Shown here one piece after another: positions 18,712 to 27,123 of a stretch of DNA of 64,000 nt. The translations under genes and the position numbers were made by a program. The stretch's first letter is position 1; each line of letters begins with the position of its first letter. Where the stretch lies: contig OY759717.1 in assembly GCA_963662525.1 (NCBI GenBank), positions 1,736,001-1,800,000 of the forward strand, read 5' to 3'. The notes under the pieces are model-generated. The model saw only the letters and a list, made by a program, of their open reading frames with translations, was not told the origin of the DNA and did no database searches. Source of the stretch: CAZSDU01 sp963662525 (GTDB taxonomy: Bacteria > Bacteroidota > Bacteroidia > Bacteroidales > FEN-979).

Positions 18712-20091
18712 TTAACCCGGATTTCGTTCTTTCCAGAGATCTTTAAAACTTTTAGGTGCTATTTTCGGGAGGGTTCTCCTCGGACCCCAGTACCTTTTCC
18801 CGAAACGGCGAATGGCCTTGTTTTTGAGTCCGGGCCCAGGCTTGTCAAGCATCCAACGGTGTAGCATGACCATTTTCCAGGCCGATACTATTCTTCTCCA
18901 CATAAAAGTGGAATATTTCCGTTTTATGGCTTCATTTCTGTTCTGTAATAACAGTTCGTGAATGGGTATTTTTACCGGGCAAACCTCGGTACATTTCCCG
19001 CAAAGAGAAGAGGCAAAACTCAGGTGACTGTATTCTTTCAGGCCCAGGAAATGCGGGGAAATAACAGACCCTATTGGCCCCGAATAAGGCGCTTTATACG
19101 TATAACCACCCACGCTGCGATAGATCGGACAACCATTCAGACAAGCCCCGCAGCGAATGCAGGAAAGAGCCCGGCGCTGTTCCTTGAATTTAAGTAATTC
19201 TGTGCGGCGGTTATCCAGAAGAATGACATACATTTCCTCGGGACCATCGGGTTCGAGTTCCGTTTTTGGACCAAATACCAGATTGTTATAAACGGTGATG
19301 TTCTGTCCCGTCCCATGCTGTGCAAGCAAAGGAATAAAAAGATCCAGATCCTCAATAGAAGGAATTAATTTTTCAATGCCGACAACGACGATATGAATTT
19401 TCGGGAAAGCCATGCAAAGTAATCCGTTTCCTTCATTTTCTGTCAGCACGACAGCCCCTGCATCGGCCAGGAGAAAATTTCCTCCCGTTATTCCAACATC
19501 GGCCCTGATAAATTCACCCCTAAGTTTTTCCCTGACAAAAGCCGTGATTTGTTCCGGTTGACTGTTCTCGGGTAAATTGAATTTTTCATGAAAAAGACTG
19601 GCAACATCCTCTTTTGATTTATGCATGGCAGGGGTAAGAATATGATAAGGCTTTTCGCCGGCTACCTGCACAATGAATTCTCCCAGGTCGGTTTCATAAA
19701 CCTCCCGCTTGTTCTTTTCAAAAAGCTCATTTAACTCCAGCTCTTCTGAAACCATGGTCTTTTGTTTAACAATAACCCTGGCCTTGGCTTTTTTAATGAT
19801 ATGAATAATTTCACGCTGAGCATCCCGCTCTGATGGAGCCCAGATCACCTTTCCTCCCCTTTTTTCAAAATTATTTTCAAATTCAACCAGGTACTTATCA
19901 AGATTATTGATAACCTTGTGCTTGAGATTGGCCGCCCGGCGTTTAGCAAGCTCAAGGTTCTGATATTGTTCTTTTCCCTTTAAAACCGCAAGATCATAAC
20001 GACCAATGTTAAAATCAAGTCTTCTCCTGTGTTCCTTATCAAAAGACTTAAGCTCGGCTTCTTCTATAAATTTATTGTAGAGTTGATTCAT
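18712..20091 (-). CDS. LutB-like LUD-domain iron-sulfur protein
   Basis: A 459-aa cytosolic protein from the ATG at 20091. Residues ~60-290 form the LUD domain. The C-terminal third carries two [4Fe-4S] motifs, CIRCGACLNGCP and CGKCTEVCP. This is the layout of LutB, which with LutA and LutC oxidises L-lactate. No lutA or lutC lies in the window, so the partners are elsewhere or the protein serves another oxidoreductase. A longer frame to 20241 would overlap rpiB and is rejected. The rpiB stop lies 10 bp upstream. Confidence 0.88.
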   Translation of the reverse strand: MNQLYNKFIEEAELKSFDKEHRRRLDFNIGRYDLAVLKGKEQYQNLELAKRRAANLKHKVINNLDKYLVEFENNFEKRGGKVIWAPSERDAQREIIHIIKKAKARVIVKQKTMVSEELELNELFEKNKREVYETDLGEFIVQVAGEKPYHILTPAMHKSKEDVASLFHEKFNLPENSQPEQITAFVREKLRGEFIRADVGITGGNFLLADAGAVVLTENEGNGLLCMAFPKIHIVVVGIEKLIPSIEDLDLFIPLLAQHGTGQNITVYNNLVFGPKTELEPDGPEEMYVILLDNRRTELLKFKEQRRALSCIRCGACLNGCPIYRSVGGYTYKAPYSGPIGSVISPHFLGLKEYSHLSFASSLCGKCTEVCPVKIPIHELLLQNRNEAIKRKYSTFMWRRIVSAWKMVMLHRWMLDKPGPGLKNKAIRRFGKRYWGPRRTLPKIAPKSFKDLWKERNPG

Positions 20092-20101
20092 TTTAAGTCG
20101 C

Positions 20102-20551
20102 TTAAAGAATTGTTGAAATTTTATCGACCCTGATTTTATGCCGCCCTCCATCAAAAGCAGTGGACAGGAATATCTTCGAAAATTTAACAGCCTCCTCCGG
20201 ACAAATAAATCTTCCTGGTAAAACCAGAATATTCGCATCATTATGCAAACGGGCTAGTTTTGTAATATCCTCATTCCAGCATATCCCTGCCCTGACTGAA
20301 GGATACTTATTGGCAACCATGGCCATACCGTTACCGCTTCCACAGATGAGAATACCAAATTTAAACTTTCCCTGCTGAATAGCCCGAGCCAGCGGATGAG
20401 CAATATCGGGATAGTCAACACGCTCTTCAGAATAAGTGCCAAAATCTTTGAAATCAAACCCTTCAACCTCCAAACCAGCTTTAATATGTTCTTTTACGCT
20501 ATATCCGGCATGATCAGATCCTATAGCAATAATTTCGGTTAATTCTGACAT
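20102..20551 (-). CDS. rpiB: ribose 5-phosphate isomerase B
   Basis: A 149-aa enzyme interconverting ribose 5-phosphate and ribulose 5-phosphate. The N-terminus IAIGSDHAGYSVKEHI, the catalytic Cys in ILICGSGNGMAMVANK (C70) and the C-terminal GGRHKIRVDKI are diagnostic for RpiB/LacAB family proteins. Length is normal. It is followed at 10 bp by the LutB-like gene. A perfect -7 element lies just upstream of its start. Confidence 0.94.
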   Translation of the reverse strand: MSELTEIIAIGSDHAGYSVKEHIKAGLEVEGFDFKDFGTYSEERVDYPDIAHPLARAIQQGKFKFGILICGSGNGMAMVANKYPSVRAGICWNEDITKLARLHNDANILVLPGRFICPEEAVKFSKIFLSTAFDGGRHKIRVDKISTIL

Positions 20552-21018
20552 TGTTCATACAATTTTTACAAATGTAAGTATAATGAAATCATTATGAAGC
20601 TAAATGAATTTTTAACATTCAATACTGTGTTCAAAATCAATTTTTTAAAATTTTAACAATTTAATGTTCACAACTGATTAATTTTGTTGCAAAATATTTA
20701 TAAAATCACCCGTTTGACAAAAAACATAGATCAAAATGACCGGCATTGTTAATAGGAACCTTCTTATACAATTTCATGAACATTTTTTATCCCTGCTAAA
20801 ATCATATTTTTATACACATTTAACTTTATTAACAACCTAAAAAATATAACTTAAATAACTATCATACAATAAAATAAAATAAATAATTTGTTTATAACAT
20901 GTTAATACTTAAACATAAATTTAAAAAACAAATTTTATTAAATTAAATAATCAACCATATCAACATACATTATAATAAACAACATAAATAGAAATCTTTT
21001 TTATTATTATTAAAACTT
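20552..21018. other. 467-bp AT-rich, G-poor intergenic region between rpiB and nadA
   Basis: No ORF of useful length on either strand. The right part is extreme: by hand count, 20821-21018 contains 3 G and 22 C in 198 nt. A transcript leader for nadA would be almost free of G and so weakly structured. It contains a TAATTTTG -7-like box at 20679-20686 and a single DnaA-box-like TTATACACA at 20810-20818. I see no hairpin, riboswitch core or repeat array. Confidence 0.6.
20569..20576 (-). promoter_or_regulatory. -7 promoter element for rpiB
   Basis: Minus-strand TACATTTG is an exact TAnnTTTG match, 17 bp upstream of the rpiB ATG at 20551, which implies a very short leader. There is no clear -33 element. 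Confidence 0.45.
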
Positions 21019-21957
21019 ATGAAATCCATGGTTAATCAGGATTTGATGTACAGAATAGGAGAACTGAAAAGAAAAAAAAATGCAGTAATTCTGGCCCATT
21101 ACTATCAGATACCTGAAATTCAAGATATTGCAGACTATATTGGAGACAGTTTAGGACTTTCCCAAAATGCTTTTCAAACGCAGGCTGATATTATTGTTTT
21201 TGCCGGCGTTCATTTTATGGCTGAAACAGCCAAAATTTTAAACCCGACAAAAAAAGTTCTGATTCCTGATTTGCAAGCCGGTTGTTCACTGGCTGATTCC
21301 TGTCCTGCATCTCGGTTTGAACAGTTTATCAAAGAACACCCTGATCATAAAGTTATTTCCTATATCAATTGTTCTGCAGAAGTGAAAGCTTTGTCTGACG
21401 TTATCTGTACTTCCGGAAATGCAGTAAAAATTGTGGAATCCTTTGACAAAAATCAAAAAATAATCTTTGCACCTGATAAAAACTTAGGAAATTATATTAA
21501 CCGGATTTCCGGTAGAAAAATGGTTCTCTGGGATGGAATCTGTGAAGTTCACAATATTATCAAAACGGAATCTGTCATAAAACTGAAAATGAGACATCCG
21601 GAGGCAAAATTGATTGCTCATCCTGAATGCCAGGCAGTTATTCTTGAAATAGCAGATTTTATAGGATCTACCACAGCCCTGCTAAATTATACCATGAAGA
21701 GCCCGGATAATAAATTCATTGTGGCAACGGAAACCGGGATTTTACATCAGATGCAAAAACATTCACCGGAAAAGCAGTTTTTTATTGTGCCTACCGATGA
21801 AGCCTGTTCCTGTAATGATTGTCCGTATATGAAAATGAACAGTCTTGAAAAAATATATTTCTGTCTGGAAAATGAAAGACCAGAAATTATTCTTTCTGAA
21901 TCTTTAATGAACAAGGCCAGAAAACCGATTCTTAAAATGCTTGAAATTTCAGTTTAA
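21019..21957 (+). CDS. nadA: quinolinate synthase
   Basis: A 312-aa [4Fe-4S] enzyme that condenses iminoaspartate with dihydroxyacetone phosphate in NAD synthesis. The N-terminal block AVILAHYYQIPEIQDIADY is characteristic. Candidate cluster cysteines are C89 (AGCSLADSCP), C204 (HPECQA) and one of C263/C265/C268 (ACSCNDCPYMKMN), which correspond to the three cluster regions of the family. nadB and nadC are not in the window. The gene is preceded by the long G-poor spacer. Confidence 0.95.
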   Translation: MKSMVNQDLMYRIGELKRKKNAVILAHYYQIPEIQDIADYIGDSLGLSQNAFQTQADIIVFAGVHFMAETAKILNPTKKVLIPDLQAGCSLADSCPASRFEQFIKEHPDHKVISYINCSAEVKALSDVICTSGNAVKIVESFDKNQKIIFAPDKNLGNYINRISGRKMVLWDGICEVHNIIKTESVIKLKMRHPEAKLIAHPECQAVILEIADFIGSTTALLNYTMKSPDNKFIVATETGILHQMQKHSPEKQFFIVPTDEACSCNDCPYMKMNSLEKIYFCLENERPEIILSESLMNKARKPILKMLEISV

Positions 21958-21979
21958 CTTATAAAAAATATACGTTCCG

Positions 21980-23536
21980 ATGAATAAAGAAATCTGCCGC
22001 CTGTCTGCTTTTTTCTTGTCATTTTGTTTGTTTTCTTTTACTGCCATAGGTCAGGATTCTCTCCGCAATAATGGTTTTCAGCAATTCTATTATCCCAATG
22101 GAAAACGATCAAGTGAAGGCACCATGGTTTCAGGAAAACCCGACAGATACTGGAAGGCGTTTTATGAAAACGGAAATCTGAAATCGGAGGGAAACCGCAA
22201 AAACTTTGAAATCGACAGCACCTGGAAATTTTATAATGAAGACGGAAAGTTGATACTTGAAGTTAATTACCGGATGGGAAAAAAAAACGGATTGAAGATC
22301 AGTTATCTCGACAAGGAAACGATACGGGAAAATTTTAAAAATGATATTAAGGAAGGAATTACACGGTATGACTATCCGGATGGAAAAATAAAACTTGAAA
22401 TACCTTTTATCAATGGACTTGAACAAGGCTTCGGGAAGGAATATGCCCAGGATGGTACAATTATTACGCTGACAGAATATAAGCGGGGTTTTATTGTTGA
22501 CCGGCAACGAATCAACAGGAGGGATAAAAATAACCTGAGGCAGGGCAGGTGGTATGAATTTTATGGCAATGGAAATATCCGGATTGAAGGAAATTACAGG
22601 GATGATAAGAAACATGGGTACTTCAAGGAATATACGGAAAGCGGTGATTTTGTCAGAATCAGCAAATATGAAAATGATGTTCTTTTGCCTGATGCCGAAG
22701 AGATCCAGAAACTGGACTTGCAGTATGAATACTATCCCAATGGTAAAGTAAAAATCAGCGCCATGTTCCGAAACGGAGTTCCGGAGGGCATAAGGCGGGA
22801 ATTTAATCAGGAAGGTAAGATAGAAAAATCGTATCTTTACAAAAATGGCATTCTTACCGGTGAAGGCATTATCAAAGAAGACGGAAACCGGGATGGCCCC
22901 TGGAAAGACTATTATCCTGACGGAAAGCTGAAAGCCGAAGGCGGCTATGAAAATGGCAAGCAGGTCGGGGAATGGAAATTTTATTTTGAGAACGGAAAAA
23001 TTGAACAAACCGGGAAATATAATAAACAGGGGAAGCTGGAAGGGATCTGGAAATGGTATTTTGAAGGCGGACAGTTATCCAGGGAAGAAAGTTATCATAA
23101 CGCTGTTCGTGACGGATTGCTTACTGAATATGACGAAACCGGAAAATTGATTGAAGAAGGTGAATTTGTCAACGGGCTTGAAGAAGGCCCCTGGTTTGAA
23201 ATCATCGGCGACTGCTTAATCCGGGGAAACTATCGCGATGGTCAAAGGAACGGAATCTGGTCAACCTGGTATTTGCTTTCCGACGGTCAAAAAACAGACA
23301 GTGTCCTGAGTTTTAAGGGTAATTTCATTGAAGATTATCCCGATGGAAAACATGTCTCTTACTGGGATAATGGAAAAATCAAAGACGAGGGTGTGTTTAT
23401 CATGGGCAACAAAGAAGGAGAATGGATCAAATATAACTACGACGGTACCCTGTTCATGATTATCACGTTTAAAAATGGGATAGAAGTGAGGTACGACGGC
23501 GTAAAAATTAAACCCCCTTTTGATAAAGAAGAATAA
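21980..23536 (+). CDS. exported YwqK/MORN-like repeat protein
   Basis: A 518-aa protein with a signal peptide ending near FSFTAIG. The mature part consists of about 18 repeats of roughly 22-24 residues with the core YYPNGKxxxEGxxxNGxxxGxWKxY (for example WKFYFENGKIEQTG and WKDYYPDGKLKAEG). These are YwqK/MORN-2 repeats, which form beta-hairpin solenoids. The database label toxin-antitoxin YwqK antitoxin is often attached to such proteins, but no toxin gene is adjacent. It follows nadA by 22 bp and precedes rluB by 2 bp. Confidence 0.88.
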   Translation: MNKEICRLSAFFLSFCLFSFTAIGQDSLRNNGFQQFYYPNGKRSSEGTMVSGKPDRYWKAFYENGNLKSEGNRKNFEIDSTWKFYNEDGKLILEVNYRMGKKNGLKISYLDKETIRENFKNDIKEGITRYDYPDGKIKLEIPFINGLEQGFGKEYAQDGTIITLTEYKRGFIVDRQRINRRDKNNLRQGRWYEFYGNGNIRIEGNYRDDKKHGYFKEYTESGDFVRISKYENDVLLPDAEEIQKLDLQYEYYPNGKVKISAMFRNGVPEGIRREFNQEGKIEKSYLYKNGILTGEGIIKEDGNRDGPWKDYYPDGKLKAEGGYENGKQVGEWKFYFENGKIEQTGKYNKQGKLEGIWKWYFEGGQLSREESYHNAVRDGLLTEYDETGKLIEEGEFVNGLEEGPWFEIIGDCLIRGNYRDGQRNGIWSTWYLLSDGQKTDSVLSFKGNFIEDYPDGKHVSYWDNGKIKDEGVFIMGNKEGEWIKYNYDGTLFMIITFKNGIEVRYDGVKIKPPFDKEE

Positions 23537-23538
23537 TT

Positions 23539-24309
23539 ATGAAGATAGAGAAAAGAGATAGGCCAAAGCCAAAGAGATCAGACCCCGACCTGACCAGGTT
23601 GAATAAATATATCGCCAATTCGGGTATTTGTTCACGCCGGGAAGCGGATAAACTGATCCTCGCCGGCGCCGTGAAAATAAACGGGAAAGTGGTTACCGAA
23701 CTTGGTACAAAAGTAGCTCCCGGCGACAAGGTGCAATATGATGACCAGACGATAAACCGGGAAAAATCACGTTATCTTTTACTGAACAAACCCAAAGGAT
23801 ATATTACCACGGTAGATGATCCGGAAGACCGCAAGACCGTGATGAACCTGGTTGCAGGCGCCTGCAAGGAAAGGATTTACCCGGTAGGAAGGCTTGACCG
23901 GAATACCACCGGATTACTGCTGTTCACCAACGACGGAACGATTGCTAAAAAATTAACCCATCCCCGGTACGGGATAAAAAAGATCTATCATGTCGGCCTG
24001 GACCATGCCCTGAGCAGGGCCGACCTTCAGAAAATAGAAGAAGGACTGAACCTGAATGATGGTTTGATCAAGGTTGACCATATCGAGTATGTGGGCGATG
24101 GAAAAGATAAAAAAGAAATTGGAATAGAACTTCACTCTGGTCAGAACCGTATCGTACGCCGCATTTTTGAGCACCTGGAATACAAAGTAGTAAAACTTGA
24201 TCGTGTTTTTTATGCCGGCCTGACCAAGAAAAATATTCCCAGGGGCGAATGGAGATTTCTTGAAGAACAGGAAATCAACATGCTGAAGATGATCAGCTCG
24301 AAACCCTGA
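23539..24309 (+). CDS. rluB: RsuA/RluB family pseudouridine synthase
   Basis: A 256-aa enzyme with a basic N-terminal tail, an S4 RNA-binding domain (residues ~20-65, RLNKYIANSGICSRREADKL) and a catalytic domain with the motif GRLDRNTTGLLLFTNDG, where D120 is the nucleophile. It isomerises a uridine in 23S rRNA. The choice of RluB rather than RluE/RluF rests on the S4 domain and on general resemblance, so the target position is inferred. It starts 2 bp after the previous stop and ends 8 bp before the receiver-PAS gene. Confidence 0.9.
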   Translation: MKIEKRDRPKPKRSDPDLTRLNKYIANSGICSRREADKLILAGAVKINGKVVTELGTKVAPGDKVQYDDQTINREKSRYLLLNKPKGYITTVDDPEDRKTVMNLVAGACKERIYPVGRLDRNTTGLLLFTNDGTIAKKLTHPRYGIKKIYHVGLDHALSRADLQKIEEGLNLNDGLIKVDHIEYVGDGKDKKEIGIELHSGQNRIVRRIFEHLEYKVVKLDRVFYAGLTKKNIPRGEWRFLEEQEINMLKMISSKP

Positions 24310-24317
24310 AACAGCCA

Positions 24318-25145
24318 ATGAAACCAATCAGTATTTACATTGTTGAAGATGAACTGCTCATCTCGGCCAGTCTGAAATCACAGCTTCAGAATTTCGGCTA
24401 TCAGATCTTCGGGTCAAGCACCCGGGGAGAAACCTGTCTGCAGGAAATCGGACAACTCAGCTCTGAAGGTAAAGAACCGGAAATCATTTTGATGGATATT
24501 CACCTGAGAGGACAAATGGATGGTATTGAAGCGGCGAAAGCCATCAATGAGAAATACCATTGTGGGATTATCTTTCTGACCGGTCAAAGCACCAAGGAAG
24601 TATATGAGCGCTCATTCAAGATCAAACCTTTTGGGTATCTGCTTAAGCCAATCGATATGGAGCAAATGAAAATGACCATTGAAATTGCCTCCTACCAGAG
24701 AAATCTTGAGTTGAAAAACAAGGAATACCAGAAAAGCCTGGAAGCCCTGTTGAACATCCGTACCCGTGAAAAGAATGAAATCATGGATTTGTACCAGATC
24801 ATCATTGACAATTCACTTATGGGTTTGACCATCATGCAGGACGAACAGTTTGTTTTTGCCAACAGGAGAACGGCTGAGATATTCGGATTTTCACTGGAAG
24901 ATTTTCTTTGTCTGACCATCCGGGATATTGTAAATTTATTGCATCCCGATGATCAGCAAAAAGTGATCATGCTTTCTCAGGAGCGCCTCCCTGGAAATGA
25001 TTTTCCACAAGGCACGCTGGTCAGGATATTCAGAAAAGATGGAAATCTCCGCTGGCTTGAAACCAGTGTGAAAACCATACAGTTCAAAGGAAGGCCTGCG
25101 CTTCATCAAACCTTTCTCGATATTACCGAATTTCAAACAAATTAG
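24318..25145 (+). CDS. receiver-PAS protein (response regulator with PAS output)
   Basis: A 275-aa two-domain protein. Residues 1-130 form a CheY receiver: acidic pair E10/D11, phospho-acceptor D60 (IILMDIHLRG), a Thr in FLTG and K109 in YLLKPID. Residues ~155-270 form a PAS domain (YQIIIDNSLMGLTIMQDEQF, then NRRTAEIFGFSLEDF). There is no histidine kinase, GGDEF or DNA-binding domain, so output is presumably by protein-protein contact. The gap of 5 bp to the next gene suggests an operon. Confidence 0.9.
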   Translation: MKPISIYIVEDELLISASLKSQLQNFGYQIFGSSTRGETCLQEIGQLSSEGKEPEIILMDIHLRGQMDGIEAAKAINEKYHCGIIFLTGQSTKEVYERSFKIKPFGYLLKPIDMEQMKMTIEIASYQRNLELKNKEYQKSLEALLNIRTREKNEIMDLYQIIIDNSLMGLTIMQDEQFVFANRRTAEIFGFSLEDFLCLTIRDIVNLLHPDDQQKVIMLSQERLPGNDFPQGTLVRIFRKDGNLRWLETSVKTIQFKGRPALHQTFLDITEFQTN

Positions 25146-25150
25146 CCCGG

Positions 25151-27100
25151 ATGTTACGAAAAATCTTTCTGTTCCTTCTCGCGGGATTCATGCTGCCCGC
25201 CATGGCGGGAGAGCCTGTCCGTGAATTACTGAAAAAAAATGCCGATATCTCGAAATTCCCGAACGACAAACTGCTGATCCTTTTCGACAGCACCCTGGTG
25301 GATATGCAGGAGTCGGGACTTACTTACGTCAGGAACCATACCCTGACCCGGGTGCTGGATGCGAAAGGTGCTTTGGAGCTGAGCGTTGTTAAATTCGGGT
25401 ACGATCCATTATCGGCTTTCGCCGAAATCAGGGAAGCGGTGATTTATAAAAAAGATGGATCAGAACTCCGGCTGGATGTCAGAAAAGTAATGGATTATCC
25501 TGCGCCGGCGAGGGCAATCTATTGGGGCGCCCGGGAGATCATGCTCGAAGTGGGACGCCTTGAACCCGGTGATGCCCTGGAGGTAGTCATGTTCCGGAAA
25601 GGATTTACTTATGCCTTACTGGGAGCGGAGGAGGATGATAAATATATTCCGCCCATGAAAGGACAATTTTACGACATTGTTGATTTCACCTCTGCCTATC
25701 CCCTGATGCTGAAAGTTTACCAGGTGAAGGTACCTAAGGATAAAATTCTCCAGTATGAATTTTATAACGGAGAAGCCCGCTCTTCTTCCTGGCTTGAAGA
25801 CGGGAAAGTTTGTTATACTTTTTCCAAGAAAGATATTCTGCCCTTTAAAACCGAAGCCAGGATGCTGGCATTATCGGATGTGGCGCCCAAACTATTATTG
25901 TCGACCAGTCCCGACTGGAAAGCAAAATCGACCTGGTTTTTCAAGGTGAATGAAGATTTCGGCAGTTTTTCTTCCACTCCCGAAATCAAATCAAAGGTGG
26001 ATGAAATACTGAAAGATGCCGGCAATGAATTGGATTCGGTTTCGCGTCTCACCCATTGGTGTGCCGACGAGATCCGTTATTCGGGTATTTCCATGGGCAG
26101 CGGGGAAGGCTTCACGCTTCACAAAGGGGAAATGACCTTTACCGATCGTTGCGGTGTATGTAAAGATAAAGCAGGTATGCTGATCACCATGCTGAGGGCT
26201 GCCGGATTTAAATCCTACCCCGCCATGACCATGGCCGGCTCGCGCATCGATTATATCCCTGCCGACCAGTTCAATCATTGTGTCACTGTCGTAAAACTCC
26301 GCGATGGAAAATATCACCTGCTTGATCCGACCTGGGTTCCCTTTGTCCGTGAGCTCTGGTCGAGCGCCGAACAGCAGCAGGAATACCTGATGGGCGTTCC
26401 GGAAGGAGCCGACCTGTCCAGCACTCCGGTATCCGATCCTGAAAATCATTACATCAATATCACCGGAAATGCCGTCTTGCAAGCCGACGGTACCCTGAAC
26501 GGGAGAATCTCGATCACCGCCGAAGGGCAATCGGATGCAGCAGTCAGGGGGCTTTTCAAATATTCAGCAAAAAACCAATGGTTCCGGAATGTGGAAAGAG
26601 AACTTCTGCGGCAATGGCCACAGGCACAGGTTGTCAGTGTAGGTTATACCGACCCGCTTGATTATCTGGGAAGTCCTGTCAGGGTCGATATTGAATATAA
26701 AATTCCCGGCTTTGCCCTGGTTTCCGGAAATAAAATGATGTTCATTCCTTTATCGGCTGCTGAGATTTTCAAAACCTACCAGGGCCACTTATCATTCGAT
26801 ATCGGACTGAAAGAACGAAAATTCCCTTTCCGCGACCGCTGTTCGCGACAGGTAGAAATTTCTGAAACCATCACCCTGCCCGCAACGAAAAACAAACTCA
26901 GCCTGCCCTGTAATATTAATGCGCCTGGCAATGCCGCTTCGTTTACCGGAGGATATCAGCTCCAGGGCGATCAGCTGACCTTTACCGCCAGGGCCATCCT
27001 TGGAAAGCGCCTGTATGATGCTGCCGAATGGCCGGAATTCAGGGCCGTGGTTGAAGCCCAGAACGCCTTTGCAGGGAAACCGGTTGTTATTGAACTATAA
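25151..27100 (+). CDS. exported DUF3857/transglutaminase-like protein
   Basis: A 649-aa protein with a signal peptide (MLRKIFLFLLAGFMLPAMAG). The N-terminal ~230 residues are a DUF3857 beta-sandwich. Residues ~280-420 form a transglutaminase-like fold with the Cys-His-Asp triad visible as DRCGVCKDKAG, FNHCVTV and LLDPTW. The C-terminal part is beta-rich and resembles DUF3858-type domains. The triad suggests a periplasmic peptidase or transferase, but no substrate is known. It is followed 23 bp later by a paralogue without the triad. Confidence 0.87.
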   Translation: MLRKIFLFLLAGFMLPAMAGEPVRELLKKNADISKFPNDKLLILFDSTLVDMQESGLTYVRNHTLTRVLDAKGALELSVVKFGYDPLSAFAEIREAVIYKKDGSELRLDVRKVMDYPAPARAIYWGAREIMLEVGRLEPGDALEVVMFRKGFTYALLGAEEDDKYIPPMKGQFYDIVDFTSAYPLMLKVYQVKVPKDKILQYEFYNGEARSSSWLEDGKVCYTFSKKDILPFKTEARMLALSDVAPKLLLSTSPDWKAKSTWFFKVNEDFGSFSSTPEIKSKVDEILKDAGNELDSVSRLTHWCADEIRYSGISMGSGEGFTLHKGEMTFTDRCGVCKDKAGMLITMLRAAGFKSYPAMTMAGSRIDYIPADQFNHCVTVVKLRDGKYHLLDPTWVPFVRELWSSAEQQQEYLMGVPEGADLSSTPVSDPENHYINITGNAVLQADGTLNGRISITAEGQSDAAVRGLFKYSAKNQWFRNVERELLRQWPQAQVVSVGYTDPLDYLGSPVRVDIEYKIPGFALVSGNKMMFIPLSAAEIFKTYQGHLSFDIGLKERKFPFRDRCSRQVEISETITLPATKNKLSLPCNINAPGNAASFTGGYQLQGDQLTFTARAILGKRLYDAAEWPEFRAVVEAQNAFAGKPVVIEL

Positions 27101-27123
27101 TCTGAATCTATAATTGATTTCCG

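Noticed and set aside
20552..21018. Replication origin in the AT-rich spacer
   Set aside because: Only one DnaA-box-like 9-mer, no cluster, no dnaA or dnaN nearby. Strong AT content alone is not enough.
21980..23536. Toxin-antitoxin system based on YwqK repeats
   Set aside because: The protein has a signal peptide and many repeats, and there is no toxin candidate next to it. The label is an annotation habit.
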